Source: Archangiaceae bacterium (GTDB lineage: Bacteria; Myxococcota; Myxococcia; Myxococcales; Myxococcaceae). From it: 33,074 nt of DNA. Shown here piece after piece: positions 8,980 to 16,682 of this stretch. Made by a program: the position numbers and the translations under genes. The notes under the pieces were generated by a model, which was not told where the DNA came from, ran no database searches, and worked only from the letters and a program-made list of their open reading frames with translations. Each line of letters starts with the position of its first letter. Position 1 is the first letter of the stretch. Location of the stretch: the NCBI GenBank assembly GCA_016879935.1, contig JAACJQ010000289.1, positions 1 to 33,074 on the forward strand. Direction: 5' to 3'.

Positions 8980-10317
8980 ATGTGGTGGCTGCTGGTGCTG
9001 GCGGCGCTCCCCGAGCGTGTCGACCTGAAGAGTGAAACTGCGGCCTTCACGGCCTCCCACGACGTCGCCATCGACGGGGGAAAGCTGTGGTGGCGCCCCC
9101 GGGGAACGACCGAGTGGCGGCTCCTGCCACCCGATGGGCTCCCGGCTCCGAAGGGCCGGCTCGAGGCGCTCAAGGAACTCACCGCCGACCTGCCGCTGGC
9201 CCCTGCGCCCTTCACCCGGCCGAGCCGAATCGTTCGCCTCTCGGCAGACGGCGACAACCTGCTCGCCATCTCGGACGAAGGCGTGGGCTACTACACGAAG
9301 CTCTCGACGCTGGAGTGGACCGACGTCTGGGGCCCCACCGGCCTCAAGGCGCCGCTGCGCATCGATGGCACCGTGAGCGGCTTCGCGATGAGCCACCGGA
9401 AGATTCCCTACGAAGACCTCGACGGAAACCCGCACCCCGTCACCGCGGGCGTCACCACCGTCTATGCGCTGCTCGAGTCGGGCCGCCGGCTCTCGTACGC
9501 CGACCCATGGCTGCCCGCCGGGTGGGCGCGCGCGATGTGTCTTCCCGAGCGGAACACCTTCGTCGCCTCTGCCATCTCGGCGAGCGCCTCGACCATGTTC
9601 GTCATCGACGCCGCGGGGCGCATGTTCACGCGGCTGGCCGACTTCGACACCGTGGGCGACGACCCCGCCCTGCCCTACTCGTGGACGCGTGAACGCCGCA
9701 GTGGAGCGCTTGCGGCCGTCCGAACGCTCCCGGGTGAAGACTGGCGCGCGCAGCCGGCCATCGTCGGCAAGCACTCCACCCGCATCACGATTCTGCAGAC
9801 CGGCACCACCAACGCCGACCGAGAGCTGCGCGTCGAAGGGGCTGGTGGGTACTGGAAGAAGCCGCTGCTCGCGCCGAAGTGGAGCTTCGAGAAGACGGGC
9901 GCCGCGCTCTCCGGTCCGGCGCTCCTCGCGTCGCCGCCCACCCAGCCCTCGCGAGCGTCGACGTGGAAGACCGACGCCACCTTCTCGGGAGCGAACCTTC
10001 GCCTCGAGGACTTCGACCCTGACTGCTCTCCCGCGACTCTGGTGTTCGAGAAGGGCCAGGAGGTGCTGCGGCTGCCGCTCCACTTTCACGGCGGCCTCGA
10101 GGTCGAGAAGACGGAGCGCGACCTGAGCGGCGCGGTGCTGCTGCCGAAGACGCGTCAACGGCTCGCGGTCGCCCTCAAGCTGCTCGCGACGGGACAATCG
10201 GAGCTGCACGTCGAGCTCGACGTGACGAGCGACGAGGTCGTCATCAAGTCACGCCCGCTGCGCAACGCGATTCCCGTCAACGGGCTCGCCTTCGAGTGGC
10301 GCTTCACCCGCCGTTAG
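8980..10317 (+). CDS. Predicted secreted protein of unknown function
   Basis: The frame is open from 8896, but a purine-rich Shine-Dalgarno (AAGAAAGAGGG, 8957-8967) points to ATG 8980, or less likely ATG 8968. The 8980 start gives about 445 residues beginning MWWLLVLAALPERVD, a short signal-peptide-like hydrophobic stretch. The mature part is rich in Trp, Tyr, Asp and short beta-strand-like segments (for example IVRLSADGDNLLAISDEG and STMFVIDAAGRMFTRL) that resemble beta-propeller blades. The C-terminal 100 residues look like a separate beta-sandwich. I recognise no catalytic motif and do not assign a function. The last 14 bases overlap the convergent CDP-alcohol phosphatidyltransferase gene. 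Confidence 0.75.
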   Translation: MWWLLVLAALPERVDLKSETAAFTASHDVAIDGGKLWWRPRGTTEWRLLPPDGLPAPKGRLEALKELTADLPLAPAPFTRPSRIVRLSADGDNLLAISDEGVGYYTKLSTLEWTDVWGPTGLKAPLRIDGTVSGFAMSHRKIPYEDLDGNPHPVTAGVTTVYALLESGRRLSYADPWLPAGWARAMCLPERNTFVASAISASASTMFVIDAAGRMFTRLADFDTVGDDPALPYSWTRERRSGALAAVRTLPGEDWRAQPAIVGKHSTRITILQTGTTNADRELRVEGAGGYWKKPLLAPKWSFEKTGAALSGPALLASPPTQPSRASTWKTDATFSGANLRLEDFDPDCSPATLVFEKGQEVLRLPLHFHGGLEVEKTERDLSGAVLLPKTRQRLAVALKLLATGQSELHVELDVTSDEVVIKSRPLRNAIPVNGLAFEWRFTRR

Positions 10318-10882
10318 GCGCGTGCAGCTGGCGAAGGCCTTCACGCACGTAGGCGATGCTCCCCGGCACGATGAGCAGCAGCGACAGCAGCGCGCCGCCC
10401 TGCACCACCGCCGCGGGCCATGCGGCCGTGCCACCGACGATGACGGCGAACACCACCAGGCTCGACGCCTTGCCGTGCCACCGGTGCTCGACGTGGACGA
10501 CGCGGTGTTTCCGGTAGACGAGCCAGAAGCCGATGAGCAGCGCGCCGTCGCGAAGCACGAGCGTGACCCACAACCACCACGGCAGCGGCGTGAAGCCGGG
10601 CTCGCCGTACACCACGAGGAACGTCACCGTCGCGACCTGCGCCAGCTTGTCGGCCACGGCGTCGAGCGTCGCGCCGAAGTTGCTCGTCAGCTCGAAGTGA
10701 CGCGCGATGGCGCCGTCGAGCAGGTCCGACACGCCGAGCGCCAGCAAGACGCCGAGCAGCGCGGTGCGGTCGACCGCCGAGTCCGACAACGCGACGGCGC
10801 GGGCCCCGAACGCGAGCACCAGCCACACGGGCACCAGCAGCACCCGCAACATCGAGATGGCGTTGGGAACCCAGGCCGGCAC
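10304..10882 (-). CDS. CDP-alcohol phosphatidyltransferase
   Basis: I take GTG 10882 as the start, giving 192 residues beginning MPAWVPNAISMLR, which matches how family members start; the longer frame upstream overlaps the divergent gene. The complete family motif D-x2-DG-x2-AR-x8-G-x3-D-x3-D is present: Asp53, Asp56-Gly57, Ala60-Arg61, Gly70, Asp74 and Asp78. Several hydrophobic segments, about six, fit a polytopic inner-membrane enzyme. The family replaces CMP of a CDP-alcohol (usually CDP-diacylglycerol) with an alcohol such as glycerol-3-phosphate, serine or inositol in phospholipid synthesis. The acceptor here is uncertain. The 3' end overlaps the convergent secreted-protein gene by 14 bases. 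Confidence 0.9.
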   Translation of the reverse strand: MPAWVPNAISMLRVLLVPVWLVLAFGARAVALSDSAVDRTALLGVLLALGVSDLLDGAIARHFELTSNFGATLDAVADKLAQVATVTFLVVYGEPGFTPLPWWLWVTLVLRDGALLIGFWLVYRKHRVVHVEHRWHGKASSLVVFAVIVGGTAAWPAAVVQGGALLSLLLIVPGSIAYVREGLRQLHAPNGG

Positions 10883-10921
10883 GCACGACGTCTTGGCATG
10901 AACTCGACGTGAGCGCGCTTC

Positions 10922-11770
10922 ATGGCGACGATGGGGGTTCTCGTGCTGCTCGCCGTCCTCACCGTGCTCTCTGCCGCGCCCCGCGACGCCGGCCCGCCTG
11001 CGGGGCTCGCCTGTCTGCCGACCTGGTACGCGGGCGAAGTCACGCATCGCGCCGACGGCGGCTGGGGCTTCGTCATCGACGGCGGCACGTTCATTCCATG
11101 GCGGGCGAGCGTGAAGGCGGCTCCCTTCGACGGCGGAGCGGACTTCGAAGAAGGTGAAGAAGTCGTCGACCTCGAGTCCATCTACAAGGTGCCGTACGTC
11201 GCGGGGCCCATCGTCACGCTCGACGCGACCGACGCTGGCGCCATCGACGACCCTGGCCGCGTGCGCATCGAGCAGCTGTTCCTCACCACCTACGGCCAGA
11301 GCCGCGACGAGGTGTTCGACCACCTCGGCAAGGTGCGCTTCTTCGGCCTGCGCTACCCCTTTCACGAGCTCGCTGCCGAGCCGTTACGCCGCGTGGTCGC
11401 GCGCCTCGAGCCCGCGGTGAAAGAGAACCCGAAGCTGAAGCCCTTTCTCACCAACATCGGCGGCACCTTCATCTGGAGGAAGATCGCCCGCTCCAAGAAC
11501 CTCTCGACGCACGCGTTCGGCATCGCCATCGACATCAACGTCGACCGCGCGCACTACTGGCGCTGGCAGAAGCGCGGCGAGCCGCTGAAGTGGCAGAACA
11601 AGATTCCGCAGGTGGTCGTCGACGCGTTCGAAGCCGAGGGCTTCATCTGGGGCGGGCGCTGGCTGCACTACGACACGATGCACTTCGAGTACCGCCCCGA
11701 GCTGCTCAGTGATTCCTGTCGCGGATTGCCTGAAATGGTCCGTGATGGCGGCGTAGACGCGGGCCGCTGA
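10922..11770 (+). CDS. Secreted M15-family (VanY / L-Ala-D-Glu endopeptidase-like) peptidase
   Basis: The protein has 282 residues from ATG 10922; ATG 10931 is possible. An N-terminal signal peptide (GVLVLLAVLTVLSAAP) sends it to the periplasm or outside. The zinc site of M15 peptidases is visible: His197 and Asp204 in STHAFGIAIDIN (SxHxxGxAxD), and His254 in DTMHFEY, with Asp251 three residues before it in the place of the catalytic acid. Residues 30-110 form an extra N-terminal domain with a beta-rich start (WGFVIDGGTFIPW). Family members cut peptidoglycan stem peptides, at D-Ala-D-Ala/D-Ala-D-X or L-Ala-D-Glu bonds. The start is 39 bases from the divergent phosphatidyltransferase start, and the lipoprotein gene begins 20 bases downstream. 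Confidence 0.88.
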   Translation: MATMGVLVLLAVLTVLSAAPRDAGPPAGLACLPTWYAGEVTHRADGGWGFVIDGGTFIPWRASVKAAPFDGGADFEEGEEVVDLESIYKVPYVAGPIVTLDATDAGAIDDPGRVRIEQLFLTTYGQSRDEVFDHLGKVRFFGLRYPFHELAAEPLRRVVARLEPAVKENPKLKPFLTNIGGTFIWRKIARSKNLSTHAFGIAIDINVDRAHYWRWQKRGEPLKWQNKIPQVVVDAFEAEGFIWGGRWLHYDTMHFEYRPELLSDSCRGLPEMVRDGGVDAGR

Positions 11771-11790
11771 CGGCACGTATTCGGCGTCGC

Positions 11791-13431
11791 ATGCGCGCGT
11801 CTGCCCTGCTCCTGCTGTTCGTCGCCTGTGCGAAGCCCGCAACCGAGAACGAACGCTGCACGCGAACGAGCGACTGCGTCTCGGGCCTCGCGTGTTGTGG
11901 CGGCGCGTGCATCGACCTTCAGAAAGACACCCGGCACTGCGGCGCGTGCGACGCGGCGTGCCCCAGCCAGAACGCGCTCGCGGCCTGCGTCGGCGGAGCG
12001 TGCCGGCTCTCGTGCAACGACGGCTTCTCGGACTGCAACGCTGCGTCGGCCGACGGGTGCGAGGTGAACACGACCAACGACTCGCGGCACTGTGGCGCGT
12101 GTGGAGCGGCCTGCTCGCTGCCCAACGCCTCGTCGACGTGCAGCGCGAGCCAGTGCTCGGTGAGCGCCTGCAACACCGGCTACGCGAACTGTGATGGGCG
12201 CGCGGCGAACGGGTGCGAAGTGGTGAGCGCCAGCGACCTGCAGAACTGCGGAGGGTGCGGCGCGGTCTGCACGGTCGCGAACGGAACGCCGCGCTGCACG
12301 ACGGGCCAGTGCTTCGTGGCGACGTGCGCTGCGGGTCGGGCCGACTGCGACGGGCTCGCGAGCACGGGCTGCGAAGTCGACACGAAGACGAGCGCGATGC
12401 ACTGCAACGGCTGCGGCCAGGCCTGCGCGGCTGATCAAGCCTGCGCTGACGGCACGTGCCGGGTGCTCGAGCTCTTCGTCTTCGGTGGCCTGCCGGATCC
12501 AACGGGCGTGGCGACGAACGAGGTGAAGCGGCTCCAGCTTGGGCAACGGCTGTTCACGGCGCTGACCCCGCTCACGCCCGATGGAACCCCGTCGGCGCGC
12601 GCGTTTCAGGCGAGCGCGTGGGACGCGATGGAGTCGCGCATGCTCGTCTTCGGTGGCACCAATGTCGTCGGCTCTCCCGCGCTGCCGCAGGTATGGAGCC
12701 TCACGCTCGGCGCCATGCCGACGTGGAACCTGCTCGCGACGACTGGCACGGCTCCGTCGGCCGTGGTCGGGCAAGCCTCGGGGTGGGACCGCACGCGGCG
12801 ACGCTGGTTCCTCTTCGGTGGAACCTCGCAGCTCACGTCGACCACGCGCTCGGCCGAGCTCTTCGTGTTCGACGCGACGACTGCGACGTGGAGTCAGCCC
12901 AACGTGACCGGAACTGCTCCACCGGCGCGTGCCTTCGCAGCGGCGACGTACGACGACGCGACGTCTCGCTTCATCGTGCACGGGGGCCGCGGCGTGAGTG
13001 GAACGCTGCCCGACACCTGGGTCTTCGACCCGACGACCTCGACGTGGACGCAGGTGCTCATGAGCGGACCGGCGCCGCGCGAGTTCGCGACGTTCTTCTC
13101 CGGCAGCTCACCACCGCTGCTGGTCGGCGGTCTCGATGCAACGACGCACTTCGACGACCTCTGGGAGCTCGACGTGCTCGCCCCCGCGTGGACCTCGCGC
13201 ACCGCCACGAACCGCCCTCCTGCGCGCCGCTCGGCCGTCGGCCTCACCGTCGGTGGCGTTCGCACGCTCGTCTCGGGCGTCTTCGACGATGGCCAGACCC
13301 AGACGCTCTTCAACGACGTGTGGACACTCCAGTGGCCCGCGCTCACGTGGCAGCAGGTGCGCAGCAACTCGCTCTCGGGAGCCTCGGACCAGCGCGTGGG
13401 CTTCTCGGTCGTCAGCACCGAGCCGCGCTGA
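11791..13431 (+). CDS. Cys-rich repeat plus kelch-repeat lipoprotein
   Basis: The protein has 546 residues from ATG 11791. The N-terminus MRASALLLLFVAC has a lipobox-like end (FVAC, Cys13), suggesting a lipoprotein; Phe at -3 is not ideal. Residues 23-226 hold a Cys-rich array with a period of 51-52 residues, units beginning near His49, His100, Asn152 and His204. Each unit has a pattern like HCGACxxAC, then CxxGxxDC and GCEV, probably disulphide-bonded. Residues 227-546 contain about six kelch-type repeats (RMLVFGG, WFLFGG, FIVHGG, with W at blade ends) that should form a beta-propeller. This layout suggests a cell-surface binding protein; no enzymatic motif is seen. It lies 20 bases after the M15 peptidase, so the two may be co-transcribed. 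Confidence 0.85.
   Translation: MRASALLLLFVACAKPATENERCTRTSDCVSGLACCGGACIDLQKDTRHCGACDAACPSQNALAACVGGACRLSCNDGFSDCNAASADGCEVNTTNDSRHCGACGAACSLPNASSTCSASQCSVSACNTGYANCDGRAANGCEVVSASDLQNCGGCGAVCTVANGTPRCTTGQCFVATCAAGRADCDGLASTGCEVDTKTSAMHCNGCGQACAADQACADGTCRVLELFVFGGLPDPTGVATNEVKRLQLGQRLFTALTPLTPDGTPSARAFQASAWDAMESRMLVFGGTNVVGSPALPQVWSLTLGAMPTWNLLATTGTAPSAVVGQASGWDRTRRRWFLFGGTSQLTSTTRSAELFVFDATTATWSQPNVTGTAPPARAFAAATYDDATSRFIVHGGRGVSGTLPDTWVFDPTTSTWTQVLMSGPAPREFATFFSGSSPPLLVGGLDATTHFDDLWELDVLAPAWTSRTATNRPPARRSAVGLTVGGVRTLVSGVFDDGQTQTLFNDVWTLQWPALTWQQVRSNSLSGASDQRVGFSVVSTEPR
11935..12465 (+). repeat. Tandem ~51-52-codon Cys-rich repeats
   Basis: Within the lipoprotein gene, three full units and one partial unit begin near 11935, 12088, 12244 and 12400. 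They share Cys, Gly and GCEV positions at protein level while the DNA has diverged, so the array is old rather than a recent duplication. Confidence 0.8.
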
Positions 13432-13434
13432 CGT

Positions 13435-14787
13435 TCACGACAACAGGAAGAAGGTCGGGTTCACCTGCTCCGCGGCCGCGTCGACGGTGCCCACGATGGA
13501 GCGCGAGGCGTCGACGCCCAGATCGAGCAGGTACGAAGCCGGGCCTTCGGTCGTGCGCACCACCCGCACCACCGGCCGAGACGCCCGCCCCGCCTCGACC
13601 GGCACGTCGATGACCACTGCCACCGCGCCGTCGTCGAGCTTCACCATCGAGCCGATGGGGTAGATGCCGACGACCGAGACGAAGAGCGTCACCATCGACG
13701 GGTCGAAGCGCGTGCCTGCTTGATCCTGAATGAGGCGCAGCGCCTGATCAGCCGTGACGGTTGGAGCCGGCGGCTGCGCCGAGGTGAAGCGCTCGAAGGC
13801 CGACGGCACGGCGATGAGGCGGGCGAGCGCTCCCGGCCGCAGCAGGTCCTGATGCCACGCCGGCAGGCCCGAGCCGAAGGCCGCCTGCGCATGCCACGCG
13901 GTGTCGACGCGCGTGCCTTCCGTCAACGCCACCAGCATCGACAACAAGCCGCCGCGCTGGGAGTCGAGCTCGGCGTCGCGCGAGGGCTGATAGTCGGGGT
14001 GCGCAATGCCGAGCTGGTGAACGAGCGCCGCGAGCACGAGGTCGACGAGCACCACCTTCGACAGCCCCAGCCTCCGGCCCATCACCAGACAGTGCGCCGC
14101 CACCGCTGCATGAAAACACCCGAGGTCACCGCGAAACCCGGGGAAGCGCGTCAGCCCGGTGAGCAGCCCGTCGCGGTCGCGCGAGGCGTCGATGAGGGCC
14201 TGCACCACCCGCCGCGCCTGCGACGAGAACGGAGGCTGACCGGCCTGCACCCGCGTCACCGCCTCACGCGCGAGAATGGTGAGACGCGCGTAGCACTTGA
14301 GCAGGTGCTGGCGGGCGTCGACCGTCGCGCCCGTCATGCCGGGCTCGTCTGACGCAGAGCCGAGCGTCGCCAGCCGCACCGCGCCGGCCGGCTCCGACTT
14401 CAGCGCCTGCGGCGTCGGCGTGCGCCAGTGCTTCTGGAACAGGCCGAGAAAGGCGCGCAGGTCGTCTTCGGTGGTGGCGGGCGAGAAGGCCATGCGTTGA
14501 ATCGCGAGCCGCGCGTACGTCTTGCGCAGCCCTTCGGCCGCATCGGCGAGCCCGACGGGAATTCGCACCAGCGCCTTGTTGACGAAGAAGGAGTCGGCGA
14601 CGAGGTCGACGCGAACCTCCGACTCCGCCTGCAGCTCGCGAATGAGCCGCGCCAGCGCCGAGATGGGTGGGTTCAGAATGGTGTTCGTCGCGTCGTGCAC
14701 CTGCGCGAGGCGCATCAGCACCGCCACCTGATTCAGCAGCGCCGCCGAGGGCGTCACCACCGGCGCTGCCGCAGGCGCGTCGCTCAC
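13435..14787 (-). CDS. Degenerate HD-GYP-type protein (probable non-catalytic)
   Basis: The start is GTG 14787, sharing GTGA with the upstream gene's stop, which gives 450 residues. Residues 20-190 form an N-terminal helical region of unknown type. Residues about 220-400 align by eye with HD-GYP domains: HAAVAAHCLVMGRRLGL, LVLAALVHQLGI, AVPSAFERFTS and the trailing FDPSMVTLFVSVVGIYPIGS, which is a hallmark of that family. The metal-binding HD has become HQ (257-258), and the HHExxDGxGYP segment is missing or reduced to GSGLPAWHQ. Cyclic-di-GMP phosphodiesterase activity is therefore unlikely; a binding or scaffolding role is inferred. It is the last gene of the coupled kinase/HEAT/HD unit. 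Its stop is three bases from the convergent lipoprotein gene. Confidence 0.85.
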   Translation of the reverse strand: MSDAPAAAPVVTPSAALLNQVAVLMRLAQVHDATNTILNPPISALARLIRELQAESEVRVDLVADSFFVNKALVRIPVGLADAAEGLRKTYARLAIQRMAFSPATTEDDLRAFLGLFQKHWRTPTPQALKSEPAGAVRLATLGSASDEPGMTGATVDARQHLLKCYARLTILAREAVTRVQAGQPPFSSQARRVVQALIDASRDRDGLLTGLTRFPGFRGDLGCFHAAVAAHCLVMGRRLGLSKVVLVDLVLAALVHQLGIAHPDYQPSRDAELDSQRGGLLSMLVALTEGTRVDTAWHAQAAFGSGLPAWHQDLLRPGALARLIAVPSAFERFTSAQPPAPTVTADQALRLIQDQAGTRFDPSMVTLFVSVVGIYPIGSMVKLDDGAVAVVIDVPVEAGRASRPVVRVVRTTEGPASYLLDLGVDASRSIVGTVDAAAEQVNPTFFLLS

Positions 14788-16682
14788 GGCACGCCCCGCT
14801 TCGAGAGCCGCTCCAACGCCGTGCGGCACGCGGCCTTGAGGGCCGGCGTCGTCAGCACCTTCACCGACGTCGCCGTCAGCGCAGCGCGGGCCTCGGGCGA
14901 GTGCGCGGCTCCCAGGGCGAGCGCTGCGGCGATGCGCCGCGTGCCGACGCTCTGGTTCAGCTCGTTCAACAGAAAGCCGAGCGCCTCGCGGGTGTCGATG
15001 ACGCCGATGGCCTCGAACAACAGCTCGAGCTCGGGCGAGTCGATGCGCGGGCGGCGTGCCAGGGTGAGCAGCGCGGGCAGCGTCGACGGGTCTTCGAGGG
15101 CGGTGACGACCTTCAGCATCGACAGCCGCACCTCGACGTCGTTGTCCTGCACTCGCGCGAGCACGAGCTGGTGCCGCAGCAACGGCGCACGCCGGGCGGT
15201 GAGCGCCTTCGCGCCGATGCGCCGGGTCTGCACGTCGAGGCTCGACAGCAGGCGCTCGAGAATGTCGCGCGCCTCGGCGTCGGGCATCGTGGGAATCCGA
15301 ATGACGAGCGTGCCGAGGCTCGACGGGTCGCCCACGGCCGCTGCTGCGCTCGCCGCCTGACTCGGGTCGACCTCGCGCGCGAACGCCAGCGCCGCCTTTC
15401 GCGCGGCTTCGTCACGCGTGGCGCTCGCGAACTTGAGCACGTTCGGCACCACCACCTTGCCCATCACCTGCAGCGCCTCGAGCGCTGCTTCGCGGCCTGC
15501 CTCGCTCTCGAGCCCCACCACCAGCGCCTCGACCACCTCGGGGCTCATGAGGGTGTTCTTCCACTGCTTGAGCACCTCGACGCGGCGCGCTCCGAAGACG
15601 GGGTCGTTGCGTGTCGCCGACACCAGGCGCTGCCAGGTCTGCATCGGCAGGCGATAGTCACCGCCCGCGAGCGCCGCCTTCACCAACGCCTTGAACGCCT
15701 GCTCGAGGGCGGGCCAGTCGGTGGGCGCGTTGAGCACCGCGGCGTTGAGCAGCACGCCTCCGAGCAGCCCCATCGACAACCCGCGCTCGGCCTCGAGCTC
15801 GTCGCGCATCGCCTGGAGCACCGGCGCTTCGAGCCCACCCACCTGCGCCTTCTGCCCTTCGTGCGCCGCCAACTGCGCCGCGGTGATGTTGCGCACGGCT
15901 TCACTTCGCAGCAGCGCGACGTCGTCGGCGCTCACCTGAATGAGGCCTTGTGAGACGAAGCCACCCCCACCGTCGGCTGCGAGACCTTCGGAGGAGATGG
16001 CCGAGACCAACGAGTCGATCTGCTCGGCCACGCTCAGGGTCCTGCCCGTACCGACGCGCGCCGCCGAGACGCCCGAGCCGTCGCCGCCCTCCTGTGCGCC
16101 GTCGAACGTGTCGAGGAGCACCAGCTTGATGCCTCGGGGCTCGAGCTCCCAGACGCGTGAAGCGACGCTGCCACCGAGCGGCGCGTTGGCTGCCTCGAGC
16201 CACTCGCCGAGCAGGGTGCGGGCCTCGGTCGGTGTCAGAGACGTCAGCAGGCTCAGCCGGCGTACGCCCTCGTTGAAGAGCGTCGTCGCGAGGGGGTCGC
16301 GCGTCTTCGCGGCGGCGCCCTGCACCGTGAACGAGAGCGCCTGCGCGTCGAGGTGAAGCGCCGACGGCCCCACGTCGAGCTGCAGGTCGCCCTGCGCGAC
16401 GAGGGCCAGCGCGCCTGCGACCGACCGCTCGAGCGCCTCGGCCGCCATCGGGTGCGTGCGCGAGTACTGGCGAAACGGCTCCAGCGCCCGCCGCAGCCCG
16501 TGCAGCCATTGGGTGACGTCGTTGACGCGCCGCTTCGCCGGGTCGCCCTGCACCGCCGACGGCGACGAAGTCACACCCGACGGCGACGACGCACGGGTGA
16601 TGCCAGACGGTGACGACCCACGCGCGATGCCGGACGGTGACGACTGGCGCGCGCTGCCGTCTTCGTCCGGGCGCCCTCTCAT
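14784..16682 (-). CDS. HEAT-repeat-like helical protein
   Basis: The start is ATG 16682, overlapping the kinase stop as ATGA; the frame is open further upstream but that part is shadow of the kinase. The protein has 632 residues. Residues 10-43 are a Ser/Pro/Gly low-complexity tail of tandem 9-residue units, followed by a mixed N-terminal domain (about 50-260) and then alanine/leucine-rich helical pairs to the end. Phrases such as ALEALQVMGKVVVPNVLKFA, AVGDPSSLGTLV, RRIGAKALTA and TRRIAAALALGAAHSPEA are typical of HEAT/armadillo repeats. I see no catalytic motif. A scaffold or partner for the kinase upstream and the HD-like protein downstream is inferred from the four-base overlaps on both sides. 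Confidence 0.8.
   Translation of the reverse strand: MRGRPDEDGSARQSSPSGIARGSSPSGITRASSPSGVTSSPSAVQGDPAKRRVNDVTQWLHGLRRALEPFRQYSRTHPMAAEALERSVAGALALVAQGDLQLDVGPSALHLDAQALSFTVQGAAAKTRDPLATTLFNEGVRRLSLLTSLTPTEARTLLGEWLEAANAPLGGSVASRVWELEPRGIKLVLLDTFDGAQEGGDGSGVSAARVGTGRTLSVAEQIDSLVSAISSEGLAADGGGGFVSQGLIQVSADDVALLRSEAVRNITAAQLAAHEGQKAQVGGLEAPVLQAMRDELEAERGLSMGLLGGVLLNAAVLNAPTDWPALEQAFKALVKAALAGGDYRLPMQTWQRLVSATRNDPVFGARRVEVLKQWKNTLMSPEVVEALVVGLESEAGREAALEALQVMGKVVVPNVLKFASATRDEAARKAALAFAREVDPSQAASAAAAVGDPSSLGTLVIRIPTMPDAEARDILERLLSSLDVQTRRIGAKALTARRAPLLRHQLVLARVQDNDVEVRLSMLKVVTALEDPSTLPALLTLARRPRIDSPELELLFEAIGVIDTREALGFLLNELNQSVGTRRIAAALALGAAHSPEARAALTATSVKVLTTPALKAACRTALERLSKRGVP
16554..16656 (-). 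repeat. 27-bp tandem repeat encoding SSPSG units
   Basis: Three full copies of a 27-base unit (16576-16602, 16603-16629, 16630-16656) and a shortened fourth copy (16554-16575) lie in the 5' end of the HEAT-like gene. They encode SSPSGIARG, SSPSGITRA and SSPSGVT, then a reduced SSPSA. The copies still agree closely in DNA, so copy number may vary between strains. Confidence 0.85.
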
